A stretch of 64,000 bases of DNA from the NCBI RefSeq assembly GCF_003412455.1, contig NZ_QTJU01000003.1:62001-126000 (forward strand), written 5' to 3'. This document shows positions 24,863 through 34,435 of this stretch, piece by piece (within the stretch, counting starts at the first letter, position 1; the number at the start of each line of letters is the position of its first letter). The stretch comes from Deminuibacter soli (lineage in GTDB: Bacteria > Bacteroidota > Bacteroidia > Chitinophagales > Chitinophagaceae). The notes below the pieces were generated by a model. It had not been told where the DNA came from. It searched no databases and saw only the letters and a list, made by a program, of their open reading frames with translations. The position numbers and the translations under genes are program-made.

Positions 24863-27229
24863 ATGCGCCAATTGACCATACTAGCCTGCCTTTGCTTTTT
24901 ACCCTGCCTCGCCGCACAGCTTGCCGCACAAATAAAATACACGCTGAACGGTTACATAAAAGATTCACTTTCCGGTGAAACATTGATCGGCGCATCCATT
25001 TCGTTTGAGGAAGGCCGCAAAGGTGTTAATGCCAACCGGTATGGCTTTTATTCCATTACCCTTGCAGCAGGCGAGTACCAGGCCGTATGCAGTTTTATCG
25101 GGTACGAAAGCAAGGTATTTACCATCAGGGTCGACAGTACCCGCAGCCTCGATATTTTACTTTCACCGCTTACCACCAGCATGAACAATGTGACGGTAAT
25201 TGGTAAAAAGAAGGAAGACCATCTTAAAACAGCCCAGATGGGCAAGATAGACCTGGACATGAACGCCGTTAAAACCCTGCCGGTATTGCTGGGTGAAACC
25301 GATATTTTGAAAACCCTGCAGCTGATGCCCGGCGTGCGCAATGCAGGGGAGGGCAACAGCGGTATTTATGTGCGCGGGGGCGGACCCGATCAAAACCTCA
25401 TTCTGCTGGATGAAGCCGTTGTATACAATTCCGGCCACCTGTTCGGCTTTTTCTCGGTATTTAATTCGGATGCCATCAAAAGTGTATCGCTCATTAAAGG
25501 CGGTATGCCTGCGCAATATGGCGGGCGTTTATCGTCTGTGCTGGATATTGCCATGAAAGAAGGCAACCTCAACAAAACGGAGATAGACGCAGGCATTGGT
25601 TTAATTGCATCGCGGTTTACCATACAGGGACCCATCAAAAAACAAAAAGCATCGTACATGCTGTCTGCCAGGCGCACGTATGTAGACCAGCTGATCAAAC
25701 CCTTTGTATCCAAACAAAACTCATCGTACGGCTCGGGTTATTATTTCTACGACCTCAATGCCAAAATGAATTATATCTTTTCCCCGCGTGACCGCCTGTA
25801 CCTGAGCGGCTATCTTGGCCGCGATGTGTTTGAATACAAAAACAGCCGCCGCTCATTCAGCTTGCGCGTGCCCTGGGGTAATGCCACAGCCACGGCCAGG
25901 CTTAACCATGTATTCAGCCGTAAACTGTTTGCCAACCTTACGCTGCTGTATAACGACTACAAGTTTTCGTTTGACGGCGGGCAGAATAATTTTAACCTCA
26001 AACTCTCTTCCGGCATACAGGATTATGCAGCCAAGACAGATTTTGACTGGTATGCATCTACCGCACATAAAGTACGCTTCGGGGCACAGTACACCTACCA
26101 TACCTTCAGGCCCAATGTGGCATCGGGCAGCCAGGATACAACCGAGTTTACACCCAATAATTCCGTAACCAAACATGCCAAGGAATATGCAGCCTATATA
26201 CAGGATGACTGGGACATCAGCAAACTGCTGAAACTGAATGTTGGTGTGCGTTACAGCGTGTTTCACCAGGTAGGTCCCTATACTGCTTACAACCGTGATG
26301 CAGACGGCAATAAACTCGACAGCGTACAATACGGCAGCGGTAAACTGGTAAAAGGATATGGCGGGCTCGAACCCAGGGCTACGCTGCGTTTTATGCTCAA
26401 CAACAACAGTTCGGTAAAACTGGCCGTTACCCGCAACCTGCAATACATACACCTGGTAACCAATGCCGGTACCACATTGCCTACCGATTTATGGGTACCC
26501 AGCACCCTGCACGTAAAACCGCAGATAGGGTGGCAGTATGCAGCGGGGTATTTCCGCAATTTCAATAACAATATGTTTGAAACCTCGCTGGAACTGTACT
26601 ATAAAACCATGCAGAACCAGATTGAATACCGGGAGGGATATACGCCATCACTTACCGACCCGGAGCAGGAATTTGTATTTGGCAAAGGCTGGAGTTACGG
26701 CAGCGAACTGTTTGTACGAAAAGTAAAAGGAAGGCTTACCGGCTGGGTGGGGTACACCCTTTCTTACTCCTGGCGCCGGTTTCCTGATCTGAACTATGGC
26801 AACAAATACCCCAGCAAATACGACCGCCGGCACGATTTATCGGTGGTGGGTATGTACGAACTGACCAAAAAATGGAAACTATCTTCCATTTTCGTGTACG
26901 GATCGGGCAATGCCATGTCGCTGCCTGAACGTTTTTACTTTATTAACAATGTGCTAACGCAGCAGTACAGCACCATCAATGCCTATCGCGCAGCGGCCTA
27001 TCACCGGCTCGATTTTGCGGCCACCTACACGCCGGTTCCCAAACGCAAACACAAGTATACCAGCAGCTGGGTATTCAGTATTTACAATGTGTACAGCCGC
27101 GCCAACCCGTATTTTTATTATTACGATCAATCCGGCAGCATTTCCCTGAATGGCCGGGTGGTGATAAAAGCCAAAAAAGTATCTTTGTTTCCCATTATTC
27201 CCGCCGTTACCTGGAATGTGCACTGGTAA
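24863..27229 (+). CDS. TonB-dependent receptor with carboxypeptidase-like N-domain
   Basis: Outer-membrane receptor for active uptake of an unknown ligand. The 788-residue chain has a signal peptide (to about LAAQ, residue 22), a carboxypeptidase-regulatory-like domain (about 27-110, GYIKDSLSGETLIGASISF), a plug domain (about 120-240, NSGIYVRGGGPDQNLILLD) and a beta barrel ending in ...VTWNVHW. It lacks the length and partner of SusC proteins (no SusD gene), so it is a stand-alone receptor, possibly for metal complexes or siderophores. The DUF3347 gene upstream may be linked in function, but this is weak. Confidence 0.88.
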   Translation: MRQLTILACLCFLPCLAAQLAAQIKYTLNGYIKDSLSGETLIGASISFEEGRKGVNANRYGFYSITLAAGEYQAVCSFIGYESKVFTIRVDSTRSLDILLSPLTTSMNNVTVIGKKKEDHLKTAQMGKIDLDMNAVKTLPVLLGETDILKTLQLMPGVRNAGEGNSGIYVRGGGPDQNLILLDEAVVYNSGHLFGFFSVFNSDAIKSVSLIKGGMPAQYGGRLSSVLDIAMKEGNLNKTEIDAGIGLIASRFTIQGPIKKQKASYMLSARRTYVDQLIKPFVSKQNSSYGSGYYFYDLNAKMNYIFSPRDRLYLSGYLGRDVFEYKNSRRSFSLRVPWGNATATARLNHVFSRKLFANLTLLYNDYKFSFDGGQNNFNLKLSSGIQDYAAKTDFDWYASTAHKVRFGAQYTYHTFRPNVASGSQDTTEFTPNNSVTKHAKEYAAYIQDDWDISKLLKLNVGVRYSVFHQVGPYTAYNRDADGNKLDSVQYGSGKLVKGYGGLEPRATLRFMLNNNSSVKLAVTRNLQYIHLVTNAGTTLPTDLWVPSTLHVKPQIGWQYAAGYFRNFNNNMFETSLELYYKTMQNQIEYREGYTPSLTDPEQEFVFGKGWSYGSELFVRKVKGRLTGWVGYTLSYSWRRFPDLNYGNKYPSKYDRRHDLSVVGMYELTKKWKLSSIFVYGSGNAMSLPERFYFINNVLTQQYSTINAYRAAAYHRLDFAATYTPVPKRKHKYTSSWVFSIYNVYSRANPYFYYYDQSGSISLNGRVVIKAKKVSLFPIIPAVTWNVHW

Positions 27230-27285
27230 CCGCTTGTTTTTATTCTTATAATTTATTAACTTGCACATAGTCAAATTTGTTACAC

Positions 27286-27471
27286 ATGAAATTCAGTACA
27301 GCACCTGCGGTAAAAAGCGAAAAAATGCTGCGCCTCGAAAAGGCCGGTTTAATGCCTGCCTTACTGGCTGCCGTTCGCAACGAACGCAATGCCCACAGGG
27401 GTGTTCCTGTAGCAGCACGTGCCTCAAACGGTATTTCAGTAACACGCGTAGGTTCTTATAAAAATAAATAG
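27286..27471 (+). CDS. Small basic protein
   Basis: A 61-residue reading frame starting MKFSTAPAVKSEKMLRLEKA, with a basic alanine-rich middle (LLAAVRNERNAHRGVPVAAR) and ending in GSYKNK. It lies between the TonB receptor and a membrane-protein gene, 15 bases before the latter, in the same direction. Strongly basic composition could mean RNA or ribosome contact, but no family is recognised. An overlapping frame from 27261 is a poorer candidate because its composition is cysteine and serine rich. Called on spacing, ATG start and plausible composition. Confidence 0.55.
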   Translation: MKFSTAPAVKSEKMLRLEKAGLMPALLAAVRNERNAHRGVPVAARASNGISVTRVGSYKNK

Positions 27472-27486
27472 CATTAGCCGGGCCGC

Positions 27487-28278
27487 ATGAATATAGCGCT
27501 AGCCACACTTGTACTGCTCATTGTACTTTATCCCGGTTTTCTCTTCAGGCGGTTTTACTATACCGCCGAATTCTCCAAGGAATATTTCAAGCAAACACTC
27601 ACCGATTTAGTTTTCGCCAGTATACTGCCCGGATTTATCATTCACATCATAGGCTTTGAATTATTTGTCAGGGGCCGCTACACTTTTGATGTGCAAACCC
27701 TGGGTACCCTGCTAAGCGGCACCACCGATGCAGGCAGGGTAACCGGCGCCTTTAACGGTATTGGGCAGCATGCTGTACTGATTATTGAATACTTTGCCGG
27801 TGTAAGTATACTGGCCATTGCAGGCGGTTTGCTTACCAAGCAGTTTGTACGCAGGTTAAAGCTCGACCGCAAATTTTCGCTGTTCCGTTTCCAGAATGAA
27901 TGGCACTATGTATTCAGCGGTGAAATGCTCGATTTTCCTGATATCCCCGGTACTGCCGAAAACGTAGATTTTAAATATGTAGATGTGCTGATGCGCAGTG
28001 ATGAAGGCACGGTGATTTACATGGGTGTGTTATCGCATTATACGTTAAACAAGGAAGGCGGCATTGACCGTATTTACCTGTCTGACGTAAGCCGGCGTTA
28101 CCTGCGGGAAGATGAAGCGCCGGCAACAGGAAAGCCCGACAACCGTTATTACGATTTGCCGGGCGAGTTCTTTATTATTCCTTACAACCTGGTGCTGAAT
28201 ATGCACATTACTTACTACAGCCTGGATCTTACACCTGAAAAGGAACAGGAAATAAAAGATGTTACACCGGAAGCATAA
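27487..28278 (+). CDS. Membrane protein of unknown function
   Basis: A 263-residue protein with three hydrophobic segments in its first half (about 2-20, 38-58 and 95-118) and a soluble C-terminal half with a beta-rich stretch (FRFQNEWHYVFSGEMLDFP, YVDVLMRSDEGTVIYMGVL). This layout, short membrane module plus a domain that looks like a cytoplasmic barrel or small beta domain, resembles DUF6338-type proteins, but the match is uncertain. It converges on blaR1 with only 17 bases between stops. Confidence 0.65.
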   Translation: MNIALATLVLLIVLYPGFLFRRFYYTAEFSKEYFKQTLTDLVFASILPGFIIHIIGFELFVRGRYTFDVQTLGTLLSGTTDAGRVTGAFNGIGQHAVLIIEYFAGVSILAIAGGLLTKQFVRRLKLDRKFSLFRFQNEWHYVFSGEMLDFPDIPGTAENVDFKYVDVLMRSDEGTVIYMGVLSHYTLNKEGGIDRIYLSDVSRRYLREDEAPATGKPDNRYYDLPGEFFIIPYNLVLNMHITYYSLDLTPEKEQEIKDVTPEA

Positions 28279-28295
28279 GCCCCTTATTCCTGTAT

Positions 28296-30236
28296 TTAAT
28301 CTTTCGTGTCTTTGGAATAGGCCATTGAAAAGTGGTCGTTACCTGTGCCCAGCTGTTGTAAAATAGCCTTACACACTGCATCGGGCTGCTGTACATCATT
28401 TACTTTTAAACCATTCTCTGTTGAAATGGTGAAGCGCAGGTTCTGGGTACTGGTAATAATTTTGCGTTTCAGCAATTCATTGATGATAACCTGTTCCGCG
28501 TTTGGTTTATCGGGACGGGGCACATATCCGCTGCTTACCACGTTTTCGCCGCTATCATCTCTTGTGATGACAAAATTACCGCCAGACACATCAGTAGACA
28601 TCGTGGTTTTACCGGAAGAGGTGACTTTGCCTCCCGGAGTTGGCGGAGCCGGTATAGCAGGTGCCGAAGCAGCCGGCGACATCAATACGTCAGTAGTAAT
28701 AACAGGTTGTGCTGCACGGGCAGTTTTGGGAGCAGGTGGCGGCAAGGGAAGGCTTTGTGCAGCAGGGGCTGTTGCGCCCTTGGCTGTTTTGGCTGGTGTT
28801 GGCGCTGCCGGGGCTTGCAGTTCTGCAGGTTCGGGCGTTTCAGCAGCTTCCGGGTGGTCAGGTACTATCGCGAATGGTGCAGCAGGTGGTGCTGGTGCCG
28901 CAGTCAGCTTTTCTATTTTCTTCCTGTAGGCTGCCCATTCATTTTGCGGAATAGCTTTGCCGTTAATATACAAAGAGCTCATTTGGTCGTCAGCAAAAAC
29001 TATCTGGTACAGCACGCCGTCCTTCTCTTTAACCAGGTAGGTATGGTACAATTGCCCGTTCCATTTTTGCTGGTTATGCAGGTAGGTTCCGCTACTGATC
29101 TCTTCCGGTTTATACACTTCGTAAGGTGGCTCTGCTTTTTTGCGCGTAGTGTCACTGTAGGCCGTACCGGCATATTGAGCGGGTGACGGCTGTTTGCGTT
29201 GTTCAAAAGCAGGTATGCCCGCAACCACCAATACAGCTACAATACAAAGACTGAGCAGCAGTTTTTCCCAGCGGTTGAGTGAGCGGTTGCGGCTGCCGAT
29301 CATACGCTGCACGCGTTGCATAAGCGCGCCGCCTTTTTTGCCCAGCGTCATTGCATAATGGGCGCTTGCACCACGGGTATGGTATTCCTGGCAGGATACC
29401 AGTGCGCGGATATATTTTGCTTTGTTGCCGGTATGTGCCACTGCAATATCATCGCAGCAATTTTCCCTTTCTGTGCGCAGCAGTGCGGCAATCCACCAGA
29501 TGGCAGGATTAAAGAAAAATACCGTTTCTACCAGGCTTTGCAGCAGGTTAACCAGATAATCCCTGCGGCGAATATGGGCCAGTTCGTGAATTAATATAGC
29601 AGTTGTTTCGTCGGGCGGCAGGTTGTTGAGCAAACCGATGGGCAGCAATAACACAGGCTTCATATGACCAATTACCATGGGCACCTTTGCCAGCTGCGAT
29701 TCCAGCAGCTGTACCTTTTGCCGCAGCTGCAGCCTGTTACTCAGTTGTTGCAGTTGCTGCTGCCAGTAACCGGTTACAGCAGCGGTTTTATAACGGCGCA
29801 TATACCAGGTGCCATGCAGGCCTGCGAGCAGCTGTATGGTTTTCATGGTAAACAGCAGCAGCCATATTTGTACCAGCGCACCGGTGTGCTGGTTAATCCA
29901 TTGCTGTAATAAAACGGTAAGCGAATCTGTAGCGGCGCCACCATATTGTACCTGCTCAAAAACAACAGCCGGCATGTAAGCCGCTGCATTGCCGGATACG
30001 GCAGCCGTAGCGGCATTGTGCCACTCGCAGATAAAAGTAACCACAGCGCCGAGTGTAAACACCGTTAAGGCAGCAACCAGGCTGTTGTAGCGTGTGCTGG
30101 CCCTGCTGCTGCGGGTGCACAATACAATAATACCGGTTACAATGGCCAGCAATACGCCCTGCCAAAGTGAATGCAGCAGGGTGTTGCACAAGGCCCGGGC
30201 CATTTGCCCGGTAAATAATGCAGAGAGCGTTTGCAT
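28296..30236 (-). CDS. M56 (BlaR1-type) membrane metallopeptidase with proline-rich tail
   Basis: BlaR1/MecR1-like integral membrane zinc peptidase, paired with the BlaI-type repressor upstream. The 646-residue chain has hydrophobic segments at about 18-40, 52-70, 118-140 and 330-345. The zinc motif H217-E-L-A-H221 sits in ILIHELAHIRRRDY, and ENCCDDIAV supplies the downstream acidic ligand region. The last 300 residues replace the penicillin sensor of BlaR1: they contain a proline/alanine-rich linker (about 450-540, for example PLPPPAPKTARAAQP) and a small C-terminal segment. The signal sensed is therefore probably not a beta-lactam. Confidence 0.87.
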   Translation of the reverse strand: MQTLSALFTGQMARALCNTLLHSLWQGVLLAIVTGIIVLCTRSSRASTRYNSLVAALTVFTLGAVVTFICEWHNAATAAVSGNAAAYMPAVVFEQVQYGGAATDSLTVLLQQWINQHTGALVQIWLLLFTMKTIQLLAGLHGTWYMRRYKTAAVTGYWQQQLQQLSNRLQLRQKVQLLESQLAKVPMVIGHMKPVLLLPIGLLNNLPPDETTAILIHELAHIRRRDYLVNLLQSLVETVFFFNPAIWWIAALLRTERENCCDDIAVAHTGNKAKYIRALVSCQEYHTRGASAHYAMTLGKKGGALMQRVQRMIGSRNRSLNRWEKLLLSLCIVAVLVVAGIPAFEQRKQPSPAQYAGTAYSDTTRKKAEPPYEVYKPEEISSGTYLHNQQKWNGQLYHTYLVKEKDGVLYQIVFADDQMSSLYINGKAIPQNEWAAYRKKIEKLTAAPAPPAAPFAIVPDHPEAAETPEPAELQAPAAPTPAKTAKGATAPAAQSLPLPPPAPKTARAAQPVITTDVLMSPAASAPAIPAPPTPGGKVTSSGKTTMSTDVSGGNFVITRDDSGENVVSSGYVPRPDKPNAEQVIINELLKRKIITSTQNLRFTISTENGLKVNDVQQPDAVCKAILQQLGTGNDHFSMAYSKDTKD

Positions 30237-30280
30237 GGATTAATATTTTGATTTTTAATTAATTATAGAAATTAATTTAA

Positions 30281-30667
30281 TTATTTCTCCAGCTTATCCA
30301 ACAGGTCTTTAATGGCCTGGATCTCTTCATCTGAGGTTTGTTTATTGCCCAGTAGCTGCATAACCAGTTTGCTGGCCGAGCCCTGGTACATGGCGTCTAC
30401 GAATTTCTGCAGCAGGTGCTCCTTGGTTTGCTGCTCTTCCTGGGCTACACGGTAAATATGCTTCATCTGGCTTTCATCGCGCAGCAAAATGCCTTTGTCT
30501 GCCATAATCTGCATCAGCTTCAGGGTAGAAGTGTAGTTCACTTCCCTTTGTTTGTTCAGCTGGTCGTTTACAAACCTTACCGTACTGGCGCCATGTTCCC
30601 ACAATACCTGCAGAATTTCGAGCTCTGCTTTGGTGGGGTCTGCTGTTTTGAGTGATCCCTGTTTCAT
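30281..30667 (-). CDS. BlaI/MecI-family transcriptional repressor
   Basis: A 128-residue winged-helix repressor of the penicillinase-repressor family; its DNA-binding half is about residues 9-75 (TKAELEILQVLWEHGASTVRF, then YTSTLKLMQIMADKGIL), and the rest is the dimer region. Family members are inactivated by cleavage triggered by the M56 partner, here encoded 44 bases downstream. A 16-base perfect palindrome lies 18 bases upstream of its start and may be its operator. The divergent Oar-like receptor gene shares this upstream region. Confidence 0.9.
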   Translation of the reverse strand: MKQGSLKTADPTKAELEILQVLWEHGASTVRFVNDQLNKQREVNYTSTLKLMQIMADKGILLRDESQMKHIYRVAQEEQQTKEHLLQKFVDAMYQGSASKLVMQLLGNKQTSDEEIQAIKDLLDKLEK

Positions 30668-30685
30668 GAAATCTAAGGTAGGAAA

Positions 30686-30701
30686 TTTTTCGTACGAAAA
30701 A
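30686..30701. promoter_or_regulatory. Candidate BlaI operator, 16-base palindrome
   Basis: TTTTTCGTACGAAAAA is perfectly self-complementary and sits between blaI (start at 30667) and the divergent receptor gene (start at 30887). Position and symmetry suit autoregulation by the BlaI-type dimer. The sequence differs from the TACAnnTGTA core of classical BlaI sites. Confidence 0.55.
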
Positions 30702-30886
30702 ATATTTATGTTTACCAGCGGTCAGAATTGCTCATTCCGCGGTAATAAGTGATGGCTGATTCTTTTTGGTTTTCAAATAGAGTTTTCCACTCATGTGAGC
30801 AAATCCCCGGCATAGCTCCTTTCTTTTTTTGTATTTTGATGTTACTGGACTTTCTTTTCACAAAACACCAATCACAAACAAACTGC

Positions 30887-33800
30887 ATGAGAAAATTTAC
30901 ACTGGCCGCAGCATGGCTGCTGCTGTGCACCGGCTGCATGCTGCAATTAAACGCGCAGGTAACCACTGCCACACTCAATGGTATTGTATACAATGAGGCA
31001 GGTAAGGTATTACCAGGCGCCACCATTACCTTGTCGTTTGCCGACGCAGGCATTAATAAAACCACCGCTACCCGGTCTGACGGGCGCTTCCTGGTACCCA
31101 ACCTGCGGGTAGGTGGTCCGTATACGGTTACTGCATCCTTTGCCGGGTATGAAAGCAAAACAGAGCAAAACATTATGCTTGACCTGGGCGGCAGCAGCGA
31201 CCTGGTATTTACCCTGCAACAGGGGGCGGGCAAGCTGCAGGATGTGACGGTGACCGCCCGTTCAAAAATATTCGACGATAAACGTACAGGCGCATCTACC
31301 AACATCAGCAGCAGCCAGATCAGGCAGCTGCCTACCATTTCACGTTCTGCAGATGATTACACCAGGCTTACCCCATCTGCATCACCCACGTACAACGGTA
31401 CCTCTTTTGCAGGGCGCAATGGCCAATACAATAACTTTTCACTGGATGGTGCGGTATTCAATAACCCGTTTGGACTGGATGCTCCTACACCGGGCGGACA
31501 AACAGGCGCCCAGCCCGTTTCACTGGATGCCATTGACCAGATACAGGTAAACATTGCACCGTACGATGTGACGCAATCAGGCTTTACCGGTGCGGGTGTA
31601 AACACTGTAACCAAAAGCGGTAGCAATAAAACCACCGGAACCATCTATGGCTTTTACCGCAATGATGATTTAACCGGACAGCGTGTAAACGGCACTAAAA
31701 TAAAAACACCCTCCCTGTCGCATGTACAGGCAGGTGGCTCGCTGGGCGGTGCCATCAAAAAGAACAAGCTGTATTATTTTGTGAACTTTGAAACCGAACA
31801 ACGCGAAGACGCTGCAAGTGCCTATGTTGCACAGACAGATGCCAACAAAGGCGGTATCACTACTTCACGCGTACTGGCCAGCGACCTTGATTCGGTAAGC
31901 AATATCCTGCAGCGCCGCTTTGGTTACGAAACCGGCCTGTACGAAGGCTTCAAACTAAAAACCAAGAACTACAAATGGCTGGCTAAAATAGACTGGGTCA
32001 TCAACAGCCGCCATAGCCTGTCCTTTACCTACAATGGCCTTGACGCTTCACAGGAAAAACCGGCACATCCCAATTCCATCAACCGCCGCGGTCCGGATGC
32101 CATTACGCTGCAGTTCAGGAATTCAGGTTATAAAATGATCAACCGGCTGCATTCATTCGGACTTGAGCTGAAATCGAATTTCAGCGACATGTATGCGAAT
32201 AAATTCAGGGCAGTCTATACCATCTTCCGGGACAAGCGCGATCCATTTTCCACACCCTTCCCGGCGCTTAATATCACCAAGTACGGTGTGCCGTATATTG
32301 TTGCAGGGCACGAGCCTTTTTCCATCAACAACGTGCTGAACCAGGATGCACTGCAGCTGACAGACAACTTCAACATCCTGCTCTCCAAACATACCCTCAC
32401 CATCGGGGCATCGTACGAGCAGTTTAAGTTTGCCAACTCCTTTAACCTTACCGGTTATGGCGCCACATTGTTTGGCGGTATCGATATCAATGATTTTATT
32501 ACAAAGGTGCCGGTTGGCGGTAACGTAGTGTTTGGTGCTTACCCGCTTGATGTGGATGTTACCTATGCCCGCAACGCAGGCGCAGCAGGCCAGTGGAAAT
32601 GGTATTATCTTACCGTTGGCCAGGCAGCGCTTTACCTGCAGGACGAATGGAAACCCGGCCGCAACTTCACATTAACCTATGGTGTGCGTGCAGATAAGCC
32701 GCTCTACTTTTCTTCCAAGGCCAGCTACCGCGAACCTGTAATGAATGCAGATGGTACGTTTGCGGGTAATTATCTCACCGGCTCACCCACATTGCCCAAC
32801 ACAGATGTATTAAAACTGTTTGATGAAAACGGCAATCCTGTAAGCAATGGCCCCGGCCAGCAGATTGACAACACCCGCATGCCGACAGGCAAAATATTGT
32901 TCTCGCCACGCGTGGGCTTTAACTGGGATATCAGCGGGCATAAAACTGTGCAGCTGCGCGGCGGTTCCGGCCTGTTTACCGGCCGCTTCCCGTTTGTATG
33001 GTTAGGCAATGCAATCGGCAATCCCAAAACAGGTTATTACAATATCACTGCGCAAAACTTCAGGTGGCCGCAGATATGGCGTACCAATATCGGCATCGAC
33101 TATAAACTGCCTACAGGAACCATTTTCACTGTTGATGCGGCTTACAGCAAAGACGTACATGCCATGCTGGTGCGTGACTATGGCTTAGGATTGCCCACCG
33201 GCACGCTTAACTCCGGCACAGGCGATACCCGCAGTATATACCTGCCGGCAGATAAAGGCAATACCAGCACCTATGTGTTTACCAATACCAACATTGGCCA
33301 CTCAATAAACCTTACATTCCAGGTACAGCAAACATTCAGCCATGGCCTGTATGTAATGGGCGCTTACAATTATCTTATAGCGAGGGATGCCAACTCTATT
33401 TCAGCTGAAATTTCAGGTGATGCGTTTGACCGTAATCCTGTACTCAACAATTCCAACAAAGCAGTGGGCGGACCATCATTGTATGGCAATACGCATCGTT
33501 TTGTGCTGGCTGGTATCCGCAAGTTTACCTATGGCGCTAAAAAGAATTTTGCCACCACGGTATCGCTGTTCGGCAGTTACACCAGTGGCAACCGGTATTC
33601 TTATGTGTATGGCGGTGATATTAATAACGATGGTTCTGCTGCGAACGATCTGATCTATATTCCTACAGCAGCAGAAATCAGCAATATGAATTTTGCCACC
33701 CTTACCGATGCATCGGGCAAAGAGCAGGATGCAGCTGCACAGCGCAATGCACTCGAATCATTTATCCAGCAGGATAAATACCTGCGCGGCCACAGGGGCA

Positions 33801-34132
33801 GCTACAGTGGCAAGTATGCAGGCACCACACCGTGGTTTAGCCAGGTGGATATGCGCGTGTTGCAGGATTTTAATTTCAAGGCAGGAGACCGGGTGCGCAC
33901 CATCCAGTTCAGTCTTGATTGTGTAAACATCGGCAACCTCATCAGCAGCAAATGGGGCGTTCGTAAATATGCCAGTGCTTCGGGTTATTACCAGCCTGTG
34001 GCTTACACCGGCAAAGATGCAGGCGGTAAAACCATTTACCAGTTCGATCCTTCACAGCAATCTACCTTTACCACCAGTCCTGACCTGCCTTCGCGCTGGC
34101 AGTTGCAGTTGGGTTTGCGGTATATTTTTTAA
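30887..34132 (+). CDS. Oar-like TonB-dependent receptor
   Basis: A large outer-membrane protein (1081 residues) of the Oar-like type. ATG 30887 starts the signal peptide (MRKFTLAAAWLLLCTGCM, ending near LNAQ). It is followed by a carboxypeptidase-regulatory domain (about 27-110, TLNGIVYNEAGKVLPGATI), a plug-like region (DYTRLTPSASPTYNGTSFAGRNGQ... with FSLDGAVFNNPFGLD) and a long barrel ending in LQLGLRYIF. Oar proteins act in protein export, adhesion or protease transport; the cargo here is unknown. It is divergent from the blaI-blaR1 pair and may be under the same palindrome. A terminator follows. Confidence 0.87.
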   Translation: MRKFTLAAAWLLLCTGCMLQLNAQVTTATLNGIVYNEAGKVLPGATITLSFADAGINKTTATRSDGRFLVPNLRVGGPYTVTASFAGYESKTEQNIMLDLGGSSDLVFTLQQGAGKLQDVTVTARSKIFDDKRTGASTNISSSQIRQLPTISRSADDYTRLTPSASPTYNGTSFAGRNGQYNNFSLDGAVFNNPFGLDAPTPGGQTGAQPVSLDAIDQIQVNIAPYDVTQSGFTGAGVNTVTKSGSNKTTGTIYGFYRNDDLTGQRVNGTKIKTPSLSHVQAGGSLGGAIKKNKLYYFVNFETEQREDAASAYVAQTDANKGGITTSRVLASDLDSVSNILQRRFGYETGLYEGFKLKTKNYKWLAKIDWVINSRHSLSFTYNGLDASQEKPAHPNSINRRGPDAITLQFRNSGYKMINRLHSFGLELKSNFSDMYANKFRAVYTIFRDKRDPFSTPFPALNITKYGVPYIVAGHEPFSINNVLNQDALQLTDNFNILLSKHTLTIGASYEQFKFANSFNLTGYGATLFGGIDINDFITKVPVGGNVVFGAYPLDVDVTYARNAGAAGQWKWYYLTVGQAALYLQDEWKPGRNFTLTYGVRADKPLYFSSKASYREPVMNADGTFAGNYLTGSPTLPNTDVLKLFDENGNPVSNGPGQQIDNTRMPTGKILFSPRVGFNWDISGHKTVQLRGGSGLFTGRFPFVWLGNAIGNPKTGYYNITAQNFRWPQIWRTNIGIDYKLPTGTIFTVDAAYSKDVHAMLVRDYGLGLPTGTLNSGTGDTRSIYLPADKGNTSTYVFTNTNIGHSINLTFQVQQTFSHGLYVMGAYNYLIARDANSISAEISGDAFDRNPVLNNSNKAVGGPSLYGNTHRFVLAGIRKFTYGAKKNFATTVSLFGSYTSGNRYSYVYGGDINNDGSAANDLIYIPTAAEISNMNFATLTDASGKEQDAAAQRNALESFIQQDKYLRGHRGSYSGKYAGTTPWFSQVDMRVLQDFNFKAGDRVRTIQFSLDCVNIGNLISSKWGVRKYASASGYYQPVAYTGKDAGGKTIYQFDPSQQSTFTTSPDLPSRWQLQLGLRYIF

Positions 34133-34160
34133 AGAAGCTGGTACGAATGTATCAATGCGT

Positions 34161-34195
34161 AAAGCCCATCCTAAACAGATGGGCTTTATATTTTA
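34161..34195 (+). terminator. Terminator after the Oar-like receptor
   Basis: AAAGCCCATC (34161-34170) pairs with GATGGGCTTT (34178-34187) across a 7-base loop, followed by ATATTTT. Confidence 0.85.
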
Positions 34196-34235
34196 AATGA
34201 AGAGGCTCAAAATCTCACTGGTTATGGATGATTAC

Positions 34236-34278
34236 TAAAAACAAAAAAACACCCAGGTTTAAAGTAATCCTGGATGTT
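34236..34278 (-). terminator. Minus-strand terminator downstream of the barrel-protein gene
   Basis: Read on minus, AACATCCAGG (34278-34269) pairs with CCTGGGTGTT (34257-34248) with one G-T pair and is followed by TTTTTTGTTTTT. It lies about 160 bases past the stop at 34436, so the transcript has a long 3' tail. Confidence 0.75.
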
Positions 34279-34435
34279 CTTATTAAGTTAATAAGTTTAG
34301 CGACAAAACTTAAAGCTTTTATTGATTTGTTTCAGTAAAAGCAGGGGACCAGAGGTAGCAGCCTCCTGGTTCCTTTAATTAAAGGTAGCTACTTTTTATA
34401 ATAATTGCCAAATTTTTGAGCAAATCGATAAGTTG

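Larger units (their letters stand above)
34133..34435. other. Gene-free stretch with three hairpins
   Basis: 303 bases between two converging genes. It holds the plus-strand terminator of the receptor (34161-34195), a minus-strand terminator (34236-34278) and, between it and the minus-strand stop, a third imperfect hairpin near 34344-34375 (GGGACCAGAGG with CCTCCTGGTTCC). No reading frame was recognised. Confidence 0.6.

Noticed and set aside
24787-24978. 63-residue plus frame overlapping the start of the TonB receptor
   Set aside because: Out of frame with the clear signal peptide at 24863 and lacking any domain feature.
18190-30667. Resistance cluster joining the class C-like hydrolase with BlaI/BlaR1
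   Set aside because: The genes are 8.6 kb apart with unrelated genes between, and the M56 protein lacks a penicillin sensor.
34344-34375. tRNA-like fold
   Set aside because: Only one imperfect hairpin, no T-arm sequence or CCA-compatible acceptor pairing.
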